From: Enterococcaceae bacterium OF42-14pH9A
GTDB taxonomy: Bacteria > Bacillota > Bacilli > Lactobacillales > Enterococcaceae
Assembly (NCBI GenBank): GCA_027692465.1
Contig: JAQEYU010000005.1
Location: forward strand, 234,804-298,803
DNA length: 64,000 bases
Reading direction: 5' to 3'
In this document: piece after piece, positions 1 through 9,371 of the stretch
Numbering within the stretch: position 1 is the stretch's first letter
How the letters are laid out: each line of letters begins with the position of its first letter
Notes under the pieces: model-generated
Database searches by the model: none
What the model saw: the letters and a program-made list of their open reading frames with translations, nothing else
Told to the model about the DNA's origin: nothing
Position numbers and translations under genes: made by a program

Positions 1-717
1 AAGTTCATCTGATATTTGCTGAATGTTTTTTTGTTTATTAGTCAATAGAATGCTTTTGGCTTTTCTGATTTTTAAGTCTTGAAAATAAGCATAAAGAGTA
101 GAACCTGTAGCATTTTTAAAAATAGTATTTAAAGCATTAATACTATATCCAACGAATTGTGATAATTCTTGAGATTTATAAGGCTGGTCAAAATTCATAT
201 TAAAATAAAGGATGACCTTTTTTACTACCTCTTCATATTTTGAAAAGCCATCATTTTTGTATAATTTCGCAAATTCAAGTAGTAATCGATACAAATCTAC
301 AGAGGTATCAATTTGAGAATATAAGTGTTCATCAGAATAGTTCTGAATTCCGTGATTAACAATAACTTGAAAATTTTGTTCCGATACTTGTTCAAGAATG
401 CCTATGTCTTTGATAAGTAGTTTATCAAAAAAGTCATCCGCCAAAAAGCCGTCAAAAGTGAAAAAGGAAATTTCCCATAGAAGTGATTGTGGGGAATAAG
501 TGTGAGGAATATCCTTTCTAAGCAAACAAGAGTCACCTTGATTCAGATAATAGGATTGATTATTTATAGTAAAGATACCGCTACCTTTGGTGCAATAAAT
601 CCAGTGATGGAATGGATAACCATTAGGTCGATGATAAAATTCTTGTTGCCAATATTGACCAACACTTTCTACATAAATAGGTAACTCTCTGTCCATGGTG
701 CTAAAGTGATAAATCAT
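1..717 (-). CDS. AraC-family transcriptional regulator, C-terminus cut off by the window edge
   Basis: The first 239 codons are present. An N-terminal cupin-like sensor part comes first (FHHWIYCTKGSG, then LNQGDSCLLRKDIPHTYSP). The first half of the C-terminal AraC DNA-binding domain follows (SQELSQFVGYSINALNTIFK, then the start of the second helix-turn-helix). The ATG is preceded by a GGAG Shine-Dalgarno site. The gene is divergent from the GH42 and sugar-ABC genes, the usual place for an AraC activator of a sugar operon. It probably senses the sugar handled by that operon; the ligand is unknown. Confidence 0.88.
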   Translation of the reverse strand, partial: MIYHFSTMDRELPIYVESVGQYWQQEFYHRPNGYPFHHWIYCTKGSGIFTINNQSYYLNQGDSCLLRKDIPHTYSPQSLLWEISFFTFDGFLADDFFDKLLIKDIGILEQVSEQNFQVIVNHGIQNYSDEHLYSQIDTSVDLYRLLLEFAKLYKNDGFSKYEEVVKKVILYFNMNFDQPYKSQELSQFVGYSINALNTIFKNATGSTLYAYFQDLKIRKAKSILLTNKQKNIQQISDEL

Positions 718-969
718 AATTGATCAACTCCTTAGATTGCTGATTGTTAAACAAATAAGTAGTAAAAAATCGTTAAACCAGTGCAGTTCAGTTATTATCT
801 TTTTAACGAAAGTATATCATATTCTTTCCTAATAAGTGATATTCATAAACTATTTGTTGATAGAGATTAACAAAGAAATCGTTTTCTTTAGTAGGATACT
901 TAGTGAACCGATGTTTATGTTTTTATGTATTACTACTACGGTGAAATTTTATAGGAAGTAGAGAGTGCA
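718..969. promoter_or_regulatory. Divergent regulatory region between AraC regulator and GH42 operon
   Basis: This 252-nt AT-rich stretch must hold both promoters. An imperfect palindrome with AAAGAAATCGTTTTCTTT at about 872-889 resembles a weak cre or another operator, but it misses several cre positions. I cannot place convincing -35 and -10 boxes for either gene. Confidence 0.45.
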
Positions 970-3009
970 ATGAGTAAAGTATATGTTGGAACCAATTATC
1001 ATCCGCATGACCATCCTTTTAAAAGAATTCAAAAAGATATTCAGTTAATGCAAGAAAACCATCTAGAAGTAGTGAGAATAGGTCACCTCTGTTGGGATAG
1101 TTTTGAAAAAGAAGATGGTTGCTACACTTTTGAATGGTTTGATAAAGTAGTTGATCTTTTTGCAAAGAAGGGGATTAAAGTGATTATCGATATTCCAACT
1201 CGACCTGCTCCTCTTTGGTTACATGAAATGTATCCAGAAATTGCCATCCACAATGAAGATGGAATACGAATGAGACCTATTACTCGATATATGGAGGATG
1301 TCGGGAATCCAGATTTTCAGAAATATGCTTTTCGCTTCGCAAGAAAAATTGTTGAAAGATATAGTAAAACTGAAGCTCTTTTAGCCTTTGGCCTTTGTAA
1401 TGAAATTGGCTCAGGCTTTAGCAGTTATTCTTCAAGCGCAGAGTCCCGTTTTCAAGATTGGTTAAAGAAGAAATACCGAACTGTAGAAGCTCTCAATACT
1501 GCTTGGTCTACACAGCGCTGGTCAAGAAGAGTAAATTCATTTTCAAGTGTGATCTTCCCTATCAATTCTGAAAAAAATGGTGCTCCGGAAAGCTATTTAG
1601 ATATGAAAAGATTTTTTTCTGATGAGTTAGGTGAGTATCTGGGAAATTTAAAAAAAATAGTAAAAGAAATTGCACCGAGTATTCCCACAACCTCTAATCA
1701 TTGGGCTGAAAATGAAAAAGTAGGCTTTGATTATTTAAAATTTTCTGATGAGTTCGTAGAGATTCCAGGAATTGGTTTCTATCCAGGAATAAATCCAAAT
1801 GATAAGAGAAGTATTGTTGGAGCATGTATGTATATGGATCATCGAATAACAGATTCAAAAAAAAATATTTGGGCCCTTGAATTTCAAACAGGAACGAACG
1901 GTGGATTTAGTGGACCTAAAGGTCTGAATCGTATGTATTATTATTTGAGCCTGATTTACCGAAATGAAATGGTCTGTGCTTGGACTTGGGATTCAATGAT
2001 TGCAGGTGAAGAGCAATATTTGTTTGGTTTACTGAATCATGACGGTTCAAAGACTGAAAAATTAAAAGAGTTAAATCAGTTTTCTCAAGAAATAGATAAG
2101 GTTAAATCCTTGGATATCTTTCCAAGAAAAATTAGGCCACGAGTCGCTATTGCTTATTCTTATGAGAGTAATATTATTACTAAATTATCTAGCAATTACT
2201 ATTCAACAAGTTCATCAGATCAAGTATTAGATTTATATAATATTTTATTTGACTTGAATGTTGACTGTAACATCATAGACTTAAGAAGCTTTTCGGGCAA
2301 TTATGATATTTTGATTGTACCCGGTATTGCTGAAATGGAAGATTCATCAGCAGAAAACATTAAAAAATTTGTTGAGAATGGTGGAACAGTATTGATGACT
2401 GCCTATTCTGCAAAAGTTAATCAAAATAATAGTGTTTTTAGCACTTCTCTTCCAGGACGATTAACTGAAATTTTTGGAGTAACTATTTCTGGATTTGGGC
2501 GGGCATTCTCATTTACACCGTCTGTTAATGAAGGGGGGGTTGAAAAAAGTAAAATGAGAGTGAAACTTAAAGAAGTCAAAATATTAGATGATGAAATGAA
2601 GTTGGCCGACGATATTGATTATTATGAAATAATTAATCTAAAAACGGCAGAATCGTTGATGTCGCTTTCAGTTGATAATTCCCAAATCCCCGCCTGTACA
2701 ATAAACAGATATGGAAATGGACAAGCGTTATATTACGGCCTGCCCGTCGAAACGCGTACAATGAAACGCATTCTAAAAAATTTACTAGCGGAAAAAAACA
2801 TTGAATTCTTTGATTGTCCTGAACTTGTAACTCGAAAACTGAATTCGAATATTTATATTTACATTAACGTATCAAGTCATAAACAAAAAATTAATATTAA
2901 CTATAAGTTCAACGATTTAATAGAAAAAAAAGACTTTGTTCCTGGTGAGATTACGATACTTCCGTATGATGTAAAATTAATAAAAATTGAAGAGGAGAAT
3001 AAACGATGA
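970..3009 (+). CDS. Beta-galactosidase, glycoside hydrolase family 42
   Basis: The 679-residue protein has the normal length and layout of GH42 enzymes: a TIM barrel, a trimerisation domain of glutamine-amidotransferase type (NYDILIVPGIAEM near residue 450) and a C-terminal beta domain. The acid/base glutamate is seen in GLCNEIG (E145) and the likely nucleophile in ALEFQTG (about residue 304). There is no signal peptide, so it acts in the cytoplasm on imported beta-galactosides. It starts at an ATG after AGGAAGTAGAG. Its stop overlaps the start of the next gene (ATGA), so it heads a tightly coupled operon with the sugar importer. The exact substrate, such as galactan oligomers or lactose-like sugars, cannot be read from the sequence. 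Confidence 0.92.
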   Translation: MSKVYVGTNYHPHDHPFKRIQKDIQLMQENHLEVVRIGHLCWDSFEKEDGCYTFEWFDKVVDLFAKKGIKVIIDIPTRPAPLWLHEMYPEIAIHNEDGIRMRPITRYMEDVGNPDFQKYAFRFARKIVERYSKTEALLAFGLCNEIGSGFSSYSSSAESRFQDWLKKKYRTVEALNTAWSTQRWSRRVNSFSSVIFPINSEKNGAPESYLDMKRFFSDELGEYLGNLKKIVKEIAPSIPTTSNHWAENEKVGFDYLKFSDEFVEIPGIGFYPGINPNDKRSIVGACMYMDHRITDSKKNIWALEFQTGTNGGFSGPKGLNRMYYYLSLIYRNEMVCAWTWDSMIAGEEQYLFGLLNHDGSKTEKLKELNQFSQEIDKVKSLDIFPRKIRPRVAIAYSYESNIITKLSSNYYSTSSSDQVLDLYNILFDLNVDCNIIDLRSFSGNYDILIVPGIAEMEDSSAENIKKFVENGGTVLMTAYSAKVNQNNSVFSTSLPGRLTEIFGVTISGFGRAFSFTPSVNEGGVEKSKMRVKLKEVKILDDEMKLADDIDYYEIINLKTAESLMSLSVDNSQIPACTINRYGNGQALYYGLPVETRTMKRILKNLLAEKNIEFFDCPELVTRKLNSNIYIYINVSSHKQKININYKFNDLIEKKDFVPGEITILPYDVKLIKIEEENKR

Positions 3010-4298
3010 AAAAGAGATTTTTATTGAGTTTGGGATTAATTTCAGTATTTGCATTAAGTGGGTGCGGATTAGGTTCATCTGATTCGGAAAAAGGTAAAAG
3101 TGATGGGAAAATTACTGTTTGGGCAGATGATCCCAACTTCAATGTTCCTATCATGAAAACAGCGGTTGAAATGTATAAAGATGGTAATAATGATATAGAT
3201 GTGCAAGAAGTTTCGGACTTAACTACAAAACTGAATACGGCCCTATCATCTGGTAGCAAAGCAAACTTACCTAATATTGTCAAAATAGAAGATATCAATG
3301 CAAAAAAATTTTTAGAATCATATCCAGGAAGTTTTGTTAAATTAACCGATCAAGTTGAGTATGATGATTTTCCTTCTTACAAAACAAATGCCGTCAAAGA
3401 TGAAAATGATTATTATGGAATCCCTTTTGATAGTGGTGTAGCAGGTGTTTTTTATAGAAACGATATTTTAGAAGATGCCGGATATAGCTTTGATGATATT
3501 AATAATGTTACATGGGATGAATTTATTACAATTGCTCAGGATGTAAAGGAGAAAACTGGAACGGGTATAATCACTTTATCTACCCCAATTTCAGAAGACG
3601 CAAACTTCCAAACTGTTCTGATGCAATCAATTGGTACGTGGTATTTCGATTCAGAAGGTGAGATAGATTTAGTAGACAATAAAAAAGTTGTAGCAGTATT
3701 TGATGAATTAAAAAAAATAAACGATAGTGGAATTTTAAGTCCCCACTCTGATGCTAATGAACGAACAAAAGCACTTCAAACAGGTACTGATTTTTGTGCA
3801 GTTACCGGATCATGGTTTACTGCAACAATCAAATCATTTGAAGATCAAAGTGGTGATTGGATGATTTCCTCTGTACCGCGCATTGGTTTAGAAGATGGCT
3901 CTAATTATAGTAATCATGGTGGATCAGGTTGGTACATTCTTGATTCGGGAAATGAAGGGGAAAATGATGAGGCTGTTGTTTTCTTAAAAACAATGTTCGC
4001 AGGCAATGTTGACTTTTACGATAAAGCTTTAAATGAACACGCAGCAGTAACTACTTATCTACCAGCTCAATCAACATCTTCGTGGAAAACAAAAGATGAA
4101 TTCTTTAGTGGAGAACAAATAAATAGTTATTTTTCAGATGCTATGACACAAGTTCCTAGTGTTAATTACGGGTTATATACGACAGAAGTACAAGATATTT
4201 TCAAAAACTATCTCAAAGATTTTTATAGTGGAAAATTAACAACAACGGAGTTACTTTCGAAAGTAGAAGAAGACTTCAAAAATCAATTCCAACAATAA
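3006..4298 (+). CDS. Sugar ABC transporter substrate-binding lipoprotein
   Basis: The 430-residue protein begins with a lipoprotein signal peptide: a KKR start, a hydrophobic stretch and the lipobox LSGC. A family-1 solute-binding fold follows, with KITVWADDPNFNVP at the start of the mature part. It should be anchored outside the membrane and hand an oligosaccharide to the two permeases that follow. The start codon overlaps the stop of the GH42 gene. Together these suggest uptake of a galactoside that the GH42 enzyme then cleaves inside the cell. Confidence 0.92.
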   Translation: MKKRFLLSLGLISVFALSGCGLGSSDSEKGKSDGKITVWADDPNFNVPIMKTAVEMYKDGNNDIDVQEVSDLTTKLNTALSSGSKANLPNIVKIEDINAKKFLESYPGSFVKLTDQVEYDDFPSYKTNAVKDENDYYGIPFDSGVAGVFYRNDILEDAGYSFDDINNVTWDEFITIAQDVKEKTGTGIITLSTPISEDANFQTVLMQSIGTWYFDSEGEIDLVDNKKVVAVFDELKKINDSGILSPHSDANERTKALQTGTDFCAVTGSWFTATIKSFEDQSGDWMISSVPRIGLEDGSNYSNHGGSGWYILDSGNEGENDEAVVFLKTMFAGNVDFYDKALNEHAAVTTYLPAQSTSSWKTKDEFFSGEQINSYFSDAMTQVPSVNYGLYTTEVQDIFKNYLKDFYSGKLTTTELLSKVEEDFKNQFQQ

Positions 4299-4319
4299 TG
4301 ACGAAATGAGGAATTCGTT

Positions 4320-5180
4320 TTGGTAAACAAAAAATTTGGTTGGTGGTTTCTAGCACCAACATTGGTTCTATTTATCGTTTTTCTTCTAATACCAATTGCC
4401 GATTCACTGACATTAATTTTTACGTCAGTGAGGGGCAGTGTTAGTGAGTTTGTAGGACTTGGCAACTTTAAACGTATTTTGGATGATCCAGTATTTTGGA
4501 GTTCTTTGAAAAATAGTTTTCTTTTTTTAATTATTCAAGTTCCTATAATGATTTTCGCAGCAGTAATTCTAGCAACTATGCTCAATTCAAAATTACTAAA
4601 GGGAAAAACTTTCTATAGACTCGCAATATTTTTACCTTGTGTGACCTCTCTTGTAGCATATTCAATTCTGTTTAAGATGCTTTTCTCTGAGGACGGATTA
4701 GTTAACAAATTTCTTATGAATATCTTGGGAGTTATTTCAGAACCTATTTTGTGGTTACAGGATCCATTTTGGGCAAAAGTAGTCATCATAATTGCTCTTC
4801 TTTGGCGCTGGACGGGATATAATATGCTGTTTTTTCTTGCTGGATTGCAAAATATTAGTGAAGAAGTCTATGAAGCTGCGACTATTGACGGTGCAAACGT
4901 ATTGCAAAAATTCCGTTTCATTACTTTACCCTTGCTTAGACCAGTCGTTCTTTTTACTGTAATTCAATCTACTATTAGTACTATTCAGCTATTTGACGAG
5001 CCAATGAACTTAACCATGGGGGGTCCTGCTAATTCAACTATGACAGTCTCAATGTACATTTATAAACTTGGATTTAAGTATCTTCCAAATTTTGGATATG
5101 CAGCGGCAGTTTCATACGTTGTAATGATTATTATTTTAATTTTATCAATTATCCAAATGAGAGCAGCAAAGGAGAAATAG
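4320..5180 (+). CDS. Sugar ABC transporter permease, MsmF/MalF type
   Basis: The 286-residue membrane protein has about six transmembrane segments. The EAA loop that contacts the ATPase reads EEVYEAATIDGANVLQKF. Translation starts at a TTG, placed by the GAGG Shine-Dalgarno site a few bases upstream; no ATG or GTG fits. It pairs with the next permease to form the channel of a carbohydrate importer. Two bases separate the two permease genes. Confidence 0.92.
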   Translation: MVNKKFGWWFLAPTLVLFIVFLLIPIADSLTLIFTSVRGSVSEFVGLGNFKRILDDPVFWSSLKNSFLFLIIQVPIMIFAAVILATMLNSKLLKGKTFYRLAIFLPCVTSLVAYSILFKMLFSEDGLVNKFLMNILGVISEPILWLQDPFWAKVVIIIALLWRWTGYNMLFFLAGLQNISEEVYEAATIDGANVLQKFRFITLPLLRPVVLFTVIQSTISTIQLFDEPMNLTMGGPANSTMTVSMYIYKLGFKYLPNFGYAAAVSYVVMIIILILSIIQMRAAKEK

Positions 5181-5182
5181 AA

Positions 5183-5995
5183 ATGAAAATTCTTTCAAAA
5201 ATTGCTATGCATGGGTTCCTTCTTATTATTTCATTATTAAGTATCACTCCTTTAATATGGCTTATTACTGGAATGACTAATAGTAGTAATGAAATTATTG
5301 GTGGAAAATTTATGTTCGGAAATCATTTTACTGAGAACATAAGTAATCTATTTCAAAATACAAGTGTCGTTGCTTCTTACAAAAATAGTATTTATGTGAG
5401 TGTAATTACGGTTACAGTTTCTGTATTGATCGGAGCTATGGCTGCATATGGAATACAAATGTATAAAAGTAAAGGGAAAAAAATGATTTACAATGTTTTT
5501 ATGGTTACAATGATGATACCTTTTGCCGTGTTGATGATTCCGCGATATAGACTATTTGCCAAGTTAGAAATGTTAAATAGCTTAAGTTCTGTGATTCTTC
5601 CGACTTTAGTTTCTGTCCCAATTATTTTTTTCTTTTATCAAAATTTAGAAAAATTCCCAATTGATACTATTGAATCTTCAAGATTAGATGGTGCAAGTGA
5701 ATGGTACATTTTCTTCTTTATAGTTATTCCCCAACTAAAAGCTACTTTTGCGGCAGCAGTGATTATGACCTTTACCACAGTCTGGAATACTTACCTTTGG
5801 CCACTAGTTGCACTACAAACAGAAGATAAAAGAACATTACCATTGCTTCTGTCATCCTTAGCAGGAAAAGATAATTATTTAATTGACTATGGTCCAGTGA
5901 TGGTTCTAATTGTTATTTCAACACTTCCTGTTTTTATTATTTTTATAACTTTACAGAAATATTTTGTCTCTGGAATGGTTGGTTCTGTTAAATAA
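5183..5995 (+). CDS. Sugar ABC transporter permease, MsmG/MalG type
   Basis: The 270-residue inner-membrane permease has about six transmembrane segments and an EAA-type loop, IESSRLDGASEWYIFFFIV. It ends in a short tail, VSGMVGSVK, typical of this family. A strong AAAGGAG site precedes the ATG. It is the last gene of the operon and is followed at once by a terminator. No ATP-binding gene follows; in many Firmicutes such importers share a general MsmK-type ATPase encoded elsewhere. Confidence 0.92.
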   Translation: MKILSKIAMHGFLLIISLLSITPLIWLITGMTNSSNEIIGGKFMFGNHFTENISNLFQNTSVVASYKNSIYVSVITVTVSVLIGAMAAYGIQMYKSKGKKMIYNVFMVTMMIPFAVLMIPRYRLFAKLEMLNSLSSVILPTLVSVPIIFFFYQNLEKFPIDTIESSRLDGASEWYIFFFIVIPQLKATFAAAVIMTFTTVWNTYLWPLVALQTEDKRTLPLLLSSLAGKDNYLIDYGPVMVLIVISTLPVFIIFITLQKYFVSGMVGSVK

Positions 5996-6042
5996 AAAAT
6001 CGTGTGGGCTTAATAAAAATAGGTCCACACGATTTTATTTTT
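5996..6042. terminator. Bidirectional terminator between the sugar operon and the two-component system
   Basis: A 12-bp perfect stem (AAAATCGTGTGG with its complement at 6025-6036) has T-rich flanks on both strands. It can end the sugar operon and the converging histidine kinase gene. Confidence 0.85.
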
Positions 6043-6103
6043 GTTAAGCAAAATAGGCAAGAAAAAAATTTTTCTTATCTATCGTAATTCTAACGCCTCA
6101 TAT

Positions 6104-7177
6104 TTAAATAGAATATTTTTTAGATAGGGTTATGGAAAAGGAAGAACCTTTTCCTATCTCTGAATCAACACATACCTCACCATTTAGAAGTGAAAGAATT
6201 CTAGCAGTAAGTGATAATCCTAACCCATTTCCCTCAGTAAAGTGAGATATATCGGCTTGATAAAATTTATCAAATATCCGTTGTATAGTTTCATCTTCCA
6301 TACCGGGACCGGAATCATTTATTGTAACGATAATTTTATTATTTTTTATTTTTTGTTGAATAAAAATTTTCCCGTTATCGGGTGTAAATTTTATAGCGTT
6401 GGATATTAAGTTTTGCCAAACAATAAAAAGCAGTTCTTCGTTTGATTCAATTGGACAAGTATCCATAATATCTGTCTCAAGCTGAATACTTTTACTATCT
6501 AATTTTGTGCTAAAGGATAAAACAGCCTCGGTTAATTGATTACTTAAATCAAATGAACTAATATCGGTAGCAACTTCTTGGTTTTCCAGTTTATTTAGTC
6601 TCAATATGTTGGTTATGAATGAGGTTAGCCTACGAGTAGCTTCAATAATTGTGTCAGCATATTCAAATCTATCTTTTTCTGATAAGTTTTCACTTTGTAA
6701 AGCTGTGCCGTAGTTTTGAATTACGGAAAGAGGAGTTCTAAATTCGTGAGAAACATCTGCAATAAAACTATCCTTCAACGTTTCAATACTAGATAACCGT
6801 TGTACCATTTGGTTGAAATTTTCATAAGTGACAGCAATATATTCAGACTGATTCTTACTATCCAAATGAACATCGAAATTTCCTTGTGCCACTTCTTGCG
6901 TAACTTCACATAACTCTTCTAAAGGCTTACCAAAATTTTTTTTCACCCAATGATGTTGGATTAGGATGAAAGTGATCGCAACAATTGTCCATAACAGGGT
7001 CATTGCGGTAAAGTAATATTTTGCTTGCTGAAAAGTACCTTTATTAATAAAAGTATCCATGATTTGTGTTTGCGTTAATGATAGAAGTAAAAATATGGTA
7101 ATAATTGCAAAAAATTGTTTCCATGAAAAACGTTTATATCGTATCAAAATTTTTTCGTTAGATTTTAAATTATTCAT
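6104..7177 (-). CDS. Sensor histidine kinase
   Basis: The 357-residue protein has two N-terminal membrane segments (about 20-38 and 57-74) with only a short outside loop. A HAMP-like linker follows, then the H-box SHEFRTPLSV with phosphorylated His144, and an ATPase domain with N-box NLISNAIKFTP, G1 DSGPGM and G2 GNGLGL. The small outside loop suggests it senses membrane state or a partner protein rather than a large ligand. It overlaps the response regulator gene upstream by 8 bases, so the two are co-translated. The signal and targets are unknown; the position suggests it travels with the element. Confidence 0.92.
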   Translation of the reverse strand: MNNLKSNEKILIRYKRFSWKQFFAIITIFLLLSLTQTQIMDTFINKGTFQQAKYYFTAMTLLWTIVAITFILIQHHWVKKNFGKPLEELCEVTQEVAQGNFDVHLDSKNQSEYIAVTYENFNQMVQRLSSIETLKDSFIADVSHEFRTPLSVIQNYGTALQSENLSEKDRFEYADTIIEATRRLTSFITNILRLNKLENQEVATDISSFDLSNQLTEAVLSFSTKLDSKSIQLETDIMDTCPIESNEELLFIVWQNLISNAIKFTPDNGKIFIQQKIKNNKIIVTINDSGPGMEDETIQRIFDKFYQADISHFTEGNGLGLSLTARILSLLNGEVCVDSEIGKGSSFSITLSKKYSI

Positions 7178-7847
7178 CTTGAACTACCGCCTTATATCCT
7201 AGTCCATACATTGTTACAATCTTAAATTCGTTGCATTCGGAAAATTTCTCCCTCAATCGAGTAATATAAACATCGACTGCACGTAGTGTTGTTTCACTGT
7301 CTATATCCCAAAATTCATCCATTAGCTGATTTCTTGAAAAGGGGTGATTAGGATAGGAAAGTAGTTTGTATAAAATATTAAATTCTCTGATAGATGTTTT
7401 GATAGGTTGGTTATTAATTGTTGCTAGCATAGTTTCTGAATTTAATGTTAAGTTGCCAAGGATAATTTTTTTTGAACTCTCAATATTAGCTCTTCTGAGT
7501 AACGCATTAATTCTTAATAGTAATTCATTAAAATCAATTGGCTTAACCATGTAATCATCAATCCCTAAATTATAGCCTTTTTGCTTTGCAGAAAAGTCAT
7601 CTCTAGCAGTAATAAAAATAATTGGAATTTGACTATTTGTATTTCTAACAGATTTAGCGAATTCAAAACCATCTACTTCGGGCATCATAATATCTGAAAT
7701 AATTAAATCAAAGTAATTGTCAGTTAATTTATCAAAAGCATCCATAGAGGATAAACATCCCGTCACCTTATAATTATGGTTGTTTAATGATGTGCAAAGA
7801 AACTTGTTTAAATTTAAATCATCTTCTACTACTAATATGTTAGTCAT
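7170..7847 (-). CDS. OmpR-family response regulator
   Basis: The 225-residue protein has a receiver domain with the acidic pair VVEDD, phospho-acceptor Asp52 in ISDIMMP and the conserved lysine in MVKPID. A winged-helix domain follows, ending in IVTMYGLGYKAV. The ATG follows a strong AAAGGAG site. It is the first gene of the pair with the kinase and faces away from the Tn916-like genes. Its regulon cannot be told from the window; the neighbouring GH42 operon is one candidate. Confidence 0.92.
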   Translation of the reverse strand: MTNILVVEDDLNLNKFLCTSLNNHNYKVTGCLSSMDAFDKLTDNYFDLIISDIMMPEVDGFEFAKSVRNTNSQIPIIFITARDDFSAKQKGYNLGIDDYMVKPIDFNELLLRINALLRRANIESSKKIILGNLTLNSETMLATINNQPIKTSIREFNILYKLLSYPNHPFSRNQLMDEFWDIDSETTLRAVDVYITRLREKFSECNEFKIVTMYGLGYKAVVQDE

Positions 7848-8200
7848 TGTTTTCTCCTTTTTTCTCTAATTGTATCAACAAAATGTTTGAGATTTGTTTC
7901 ATTTATTCTTATTTTATTTAAATAATATCGCTAATCTTTGAAACATTTGATTAACAATTATTTTATATCATCAATATATTCAATAGAAATTAAAGATACC
8001 ACTTGAGTTTACTATAGAGTTGTTATTTCTAATAGTATGAAAAAAGTTTGTGAGGCGTATAGACAATTTTTGTCTGTATGCCTTTTTTATTTTGAAAAAA
8101 TTTTAGTTTTTTCGAAAAATGCTCACTCCCAGATTGTAGTAATAATGGAAAGGGATAGAAGTAAAACGAGGTGAATGAATTTTTTGAGGAGGAGAATTTT
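7848..8200. other. AT-rich intergenic region between the two-component system and the element's regulator genes
   Basis: The region must hold the promoter of the response regulator on the minus strand and that of the sigma-like gene on the plus strand. Apart from the terminator-like hairpin at 8055-8089, I see no clear site. Confidence 0.5.
8055..8089 (+). terminator. Terminator-like hairpin upstream of the sigma-like gene
   Basis: A stem GGCGTATAGACA pairs with TGTCTGTATGCC (two wobble pairs) and is followed by six T residues. No gene directly upstream on this strand needs a terminator, so it may act as an attenuator for the genes that follow, or be left from lost cargo. Confidence 0.65.
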
Positions 8201-8629
8201 ATGGGCGACTCAGAAGAAACCCACATTCGACACGCGTTTGACAGTTTTTGCAAGAAAGTAGTCCGAAATGAGGCATTAAATATTCAAAAGAAATATGCTA
8301 GATTTCGCCAACGTCAAATCTCAATGGAAATATTACAGCAAAAAGGGTTAGGGACAGAGTTCTATTATTCTGAACCAAATTTGAATAGTAGTGGTAGTTT
8401 TACTGTCCTAGGTATGAAAATCTTTATTTCTAATGAGGAGTTGGCAAATGCGATTGCAGCATTACCTAGCGTAAGACAAGAAATCATTTTGATGTCCTTC
8501 TTCATCGGTCTCAATGATCGGGAAATTGGCGATATTATTGGGAAAAGTCTCGGCAGTGTTTGGTACAAACGACAAGTGGCATTGGAAGAGTTAGGAAAGT
8601 ATTTGGGTGGCATTTATGAAGCAAAATAA
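8201..8629 (+). CDS. Sigma-70-like regulator, Tn916 Orf7-like
   Basis: The 142-residue protein ends in a region-4 sigma-like helix-turn-helix (LPSVRQEIILMSFFIGLNDR, then EIGDIIGKSLGSVWYKRQVA). Its size and place match Orf7 of Tn916-type elements, which drives the conjugation genes in that family. The start at 8201 is chosen because GAGGAGGAG lies just upstream; an earlier in-frame start at 8171 would add ten residues. It is followed closely by the Orf8-like gene. Confidence 0.8.
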   Translation: MGDSEETHIRHAFDSFCKKVVRNEALNIQKKYARFRQRQISMEILQQKGLGTEFYYSEPNLNSSGSFTVLGMKIFISNEELANAIAALPSVRQEIILMSFFIGLNDREIGDIIGKSLGSVWYKRQVALEELGKYLGGIYEAK

Positions 8630-8858
8630 ACGATATATACCATTCATACCACTAACGACGATTAAAGCAGCAACTTCAGGTGATTCAATTGCCATGTCCA
8701 TCGTTCTGTCAAAATATCAAAATTATATTTCACGATTAGCCATGAAACCTGTCTATGAAGAAGAAAAAGGAATGGTTATGTACGTAGATGAATATATGCG
8801 TAGACAACTGGAAACGAAATTGATTGAGAAGATACTTGAATTTGACACAACTCGTTAA
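8616..8858 (+). CDS. Helix-turn-helix protein, Tn916 Orf8-like
   Basis: The 80-residue protein resembles Tn916 Orf8 and the N-terminal part of sigma-like proteins: IKAATSGDSIAMSIVLSKYQ, then a VDEYMRRQLETKLIE tail. It overlaps the end of the sigma-like gene by 14 bases, so the two are translated together. The ATG at 8616 is preferred over the GTG at 8607 because the family usually starts with M-K. It probably works with the sigma-like partner to switch on transfer functions. Confidence 0.8.
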   Translation: MKQNKRYIPFIPLTTIKAATSGDSIAMSIVLSKYQNYISRLAMKPVYEEEKGMVMYVDEYMRRQLETKLIEKILEFDTTR

Positions 8859-8996
8859 AGTATTTTTTCCCTTTCCTTTTCATTCTATGGAAGTTTTTTA
8901 TTGGTTAACGATAAAGGATTTCCATAGGCTGAAAATAGCCTAACGCTCTTTGAAAAGTGAATAGTAAATCTATCAGTACAAGTAGATTACGATTTT

Positions 8997-9371
8997 CTAG
9001 TTACGCCATGACCGGGTTATCCTTTGAGCGACAAACTTAATATGAAAATCATGACTACAATAATGAGACTTCCGTAACCAAATTGGCCCGCCATTACTGG
9101 GGGGAGGTGAAATTCCTATGTGCTTTGGCAGAGCAGCTGATAGATTAGAGAAACTACTATTTCCATATTTCGATTTTGGTTGGCATATTTTCATGCCAAA
9201 TTCTGTGATTTTAATAGCATCGGCAAGATTTAATTTTTCTACAGCCCTCTCTCCACTTTTAAGTTTTTTTACTGTACTCAAATTGATTCCTGTTCCGGAT
9301 GCTATTGCATTAGCCGTAGATTTTTCAAGAATTTCTTTAATTATTTTTATGTCTGCAATTCCTTGTTTCAT
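8997..9371 (-). CDS. Small helix-turn-helix regulator with an unusual C-terminal tail
   Basis: The first 60 or so residues form a compact HTH (ADIKIIKEILEKSTANAIAS, then GINLSTVKKLKSGERAVEKL). An AAGAGGAATT Shine-Dalgarno site precedes the ATG. It lies opposite to the flanking element genes, like repressor Orf9 in Tn916, and may control the element. The last 60 residues, from about residue 63, look unlike a folded domain and may be read-through after loss of the original stop. The sequence here also encodes other possible short proteins in other frames, so the true C-terminus is uncertain. Confidence 0.6.
   Translation of the reverse strand: MKQGIADIKIIKEILEKSTANAIASGTGINLSTVKKLKSGERAVEKLNLADAIKITEFGMKICQPKSKYGNSSFSNLSAALPKHIGISPPPSNGGPIWLRKSHYCSHDFHIKFVAQRITRSWRN
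9017..9094 (-). CDS. Possible 25-residue hydrophobic peptide
   Basis: In another frame of the same strand, an ATG at 9094 opens a 25-codon frame: MAGQFGYG, then a membrane-spanning run LIIVVMIFILSLSL, then KG and a stop. It looks like a small membrane peptide or type I toxin. No Shine-Dalgarno site is seen at the right distance, which weakens the case. It overlaps the tail of the HTH gene. Confidence 0.25.
   Translation of the reverse strand: MAGQFGYGSLIIVVMIFILSLSLKG

Noticed and set aside
868..890. cre box before the GH42 operon
   Set aside because: The palindrome AAAGAAATCGTTTTCTTT differs from the cre consensus at three conserved positions, so I do not call it.
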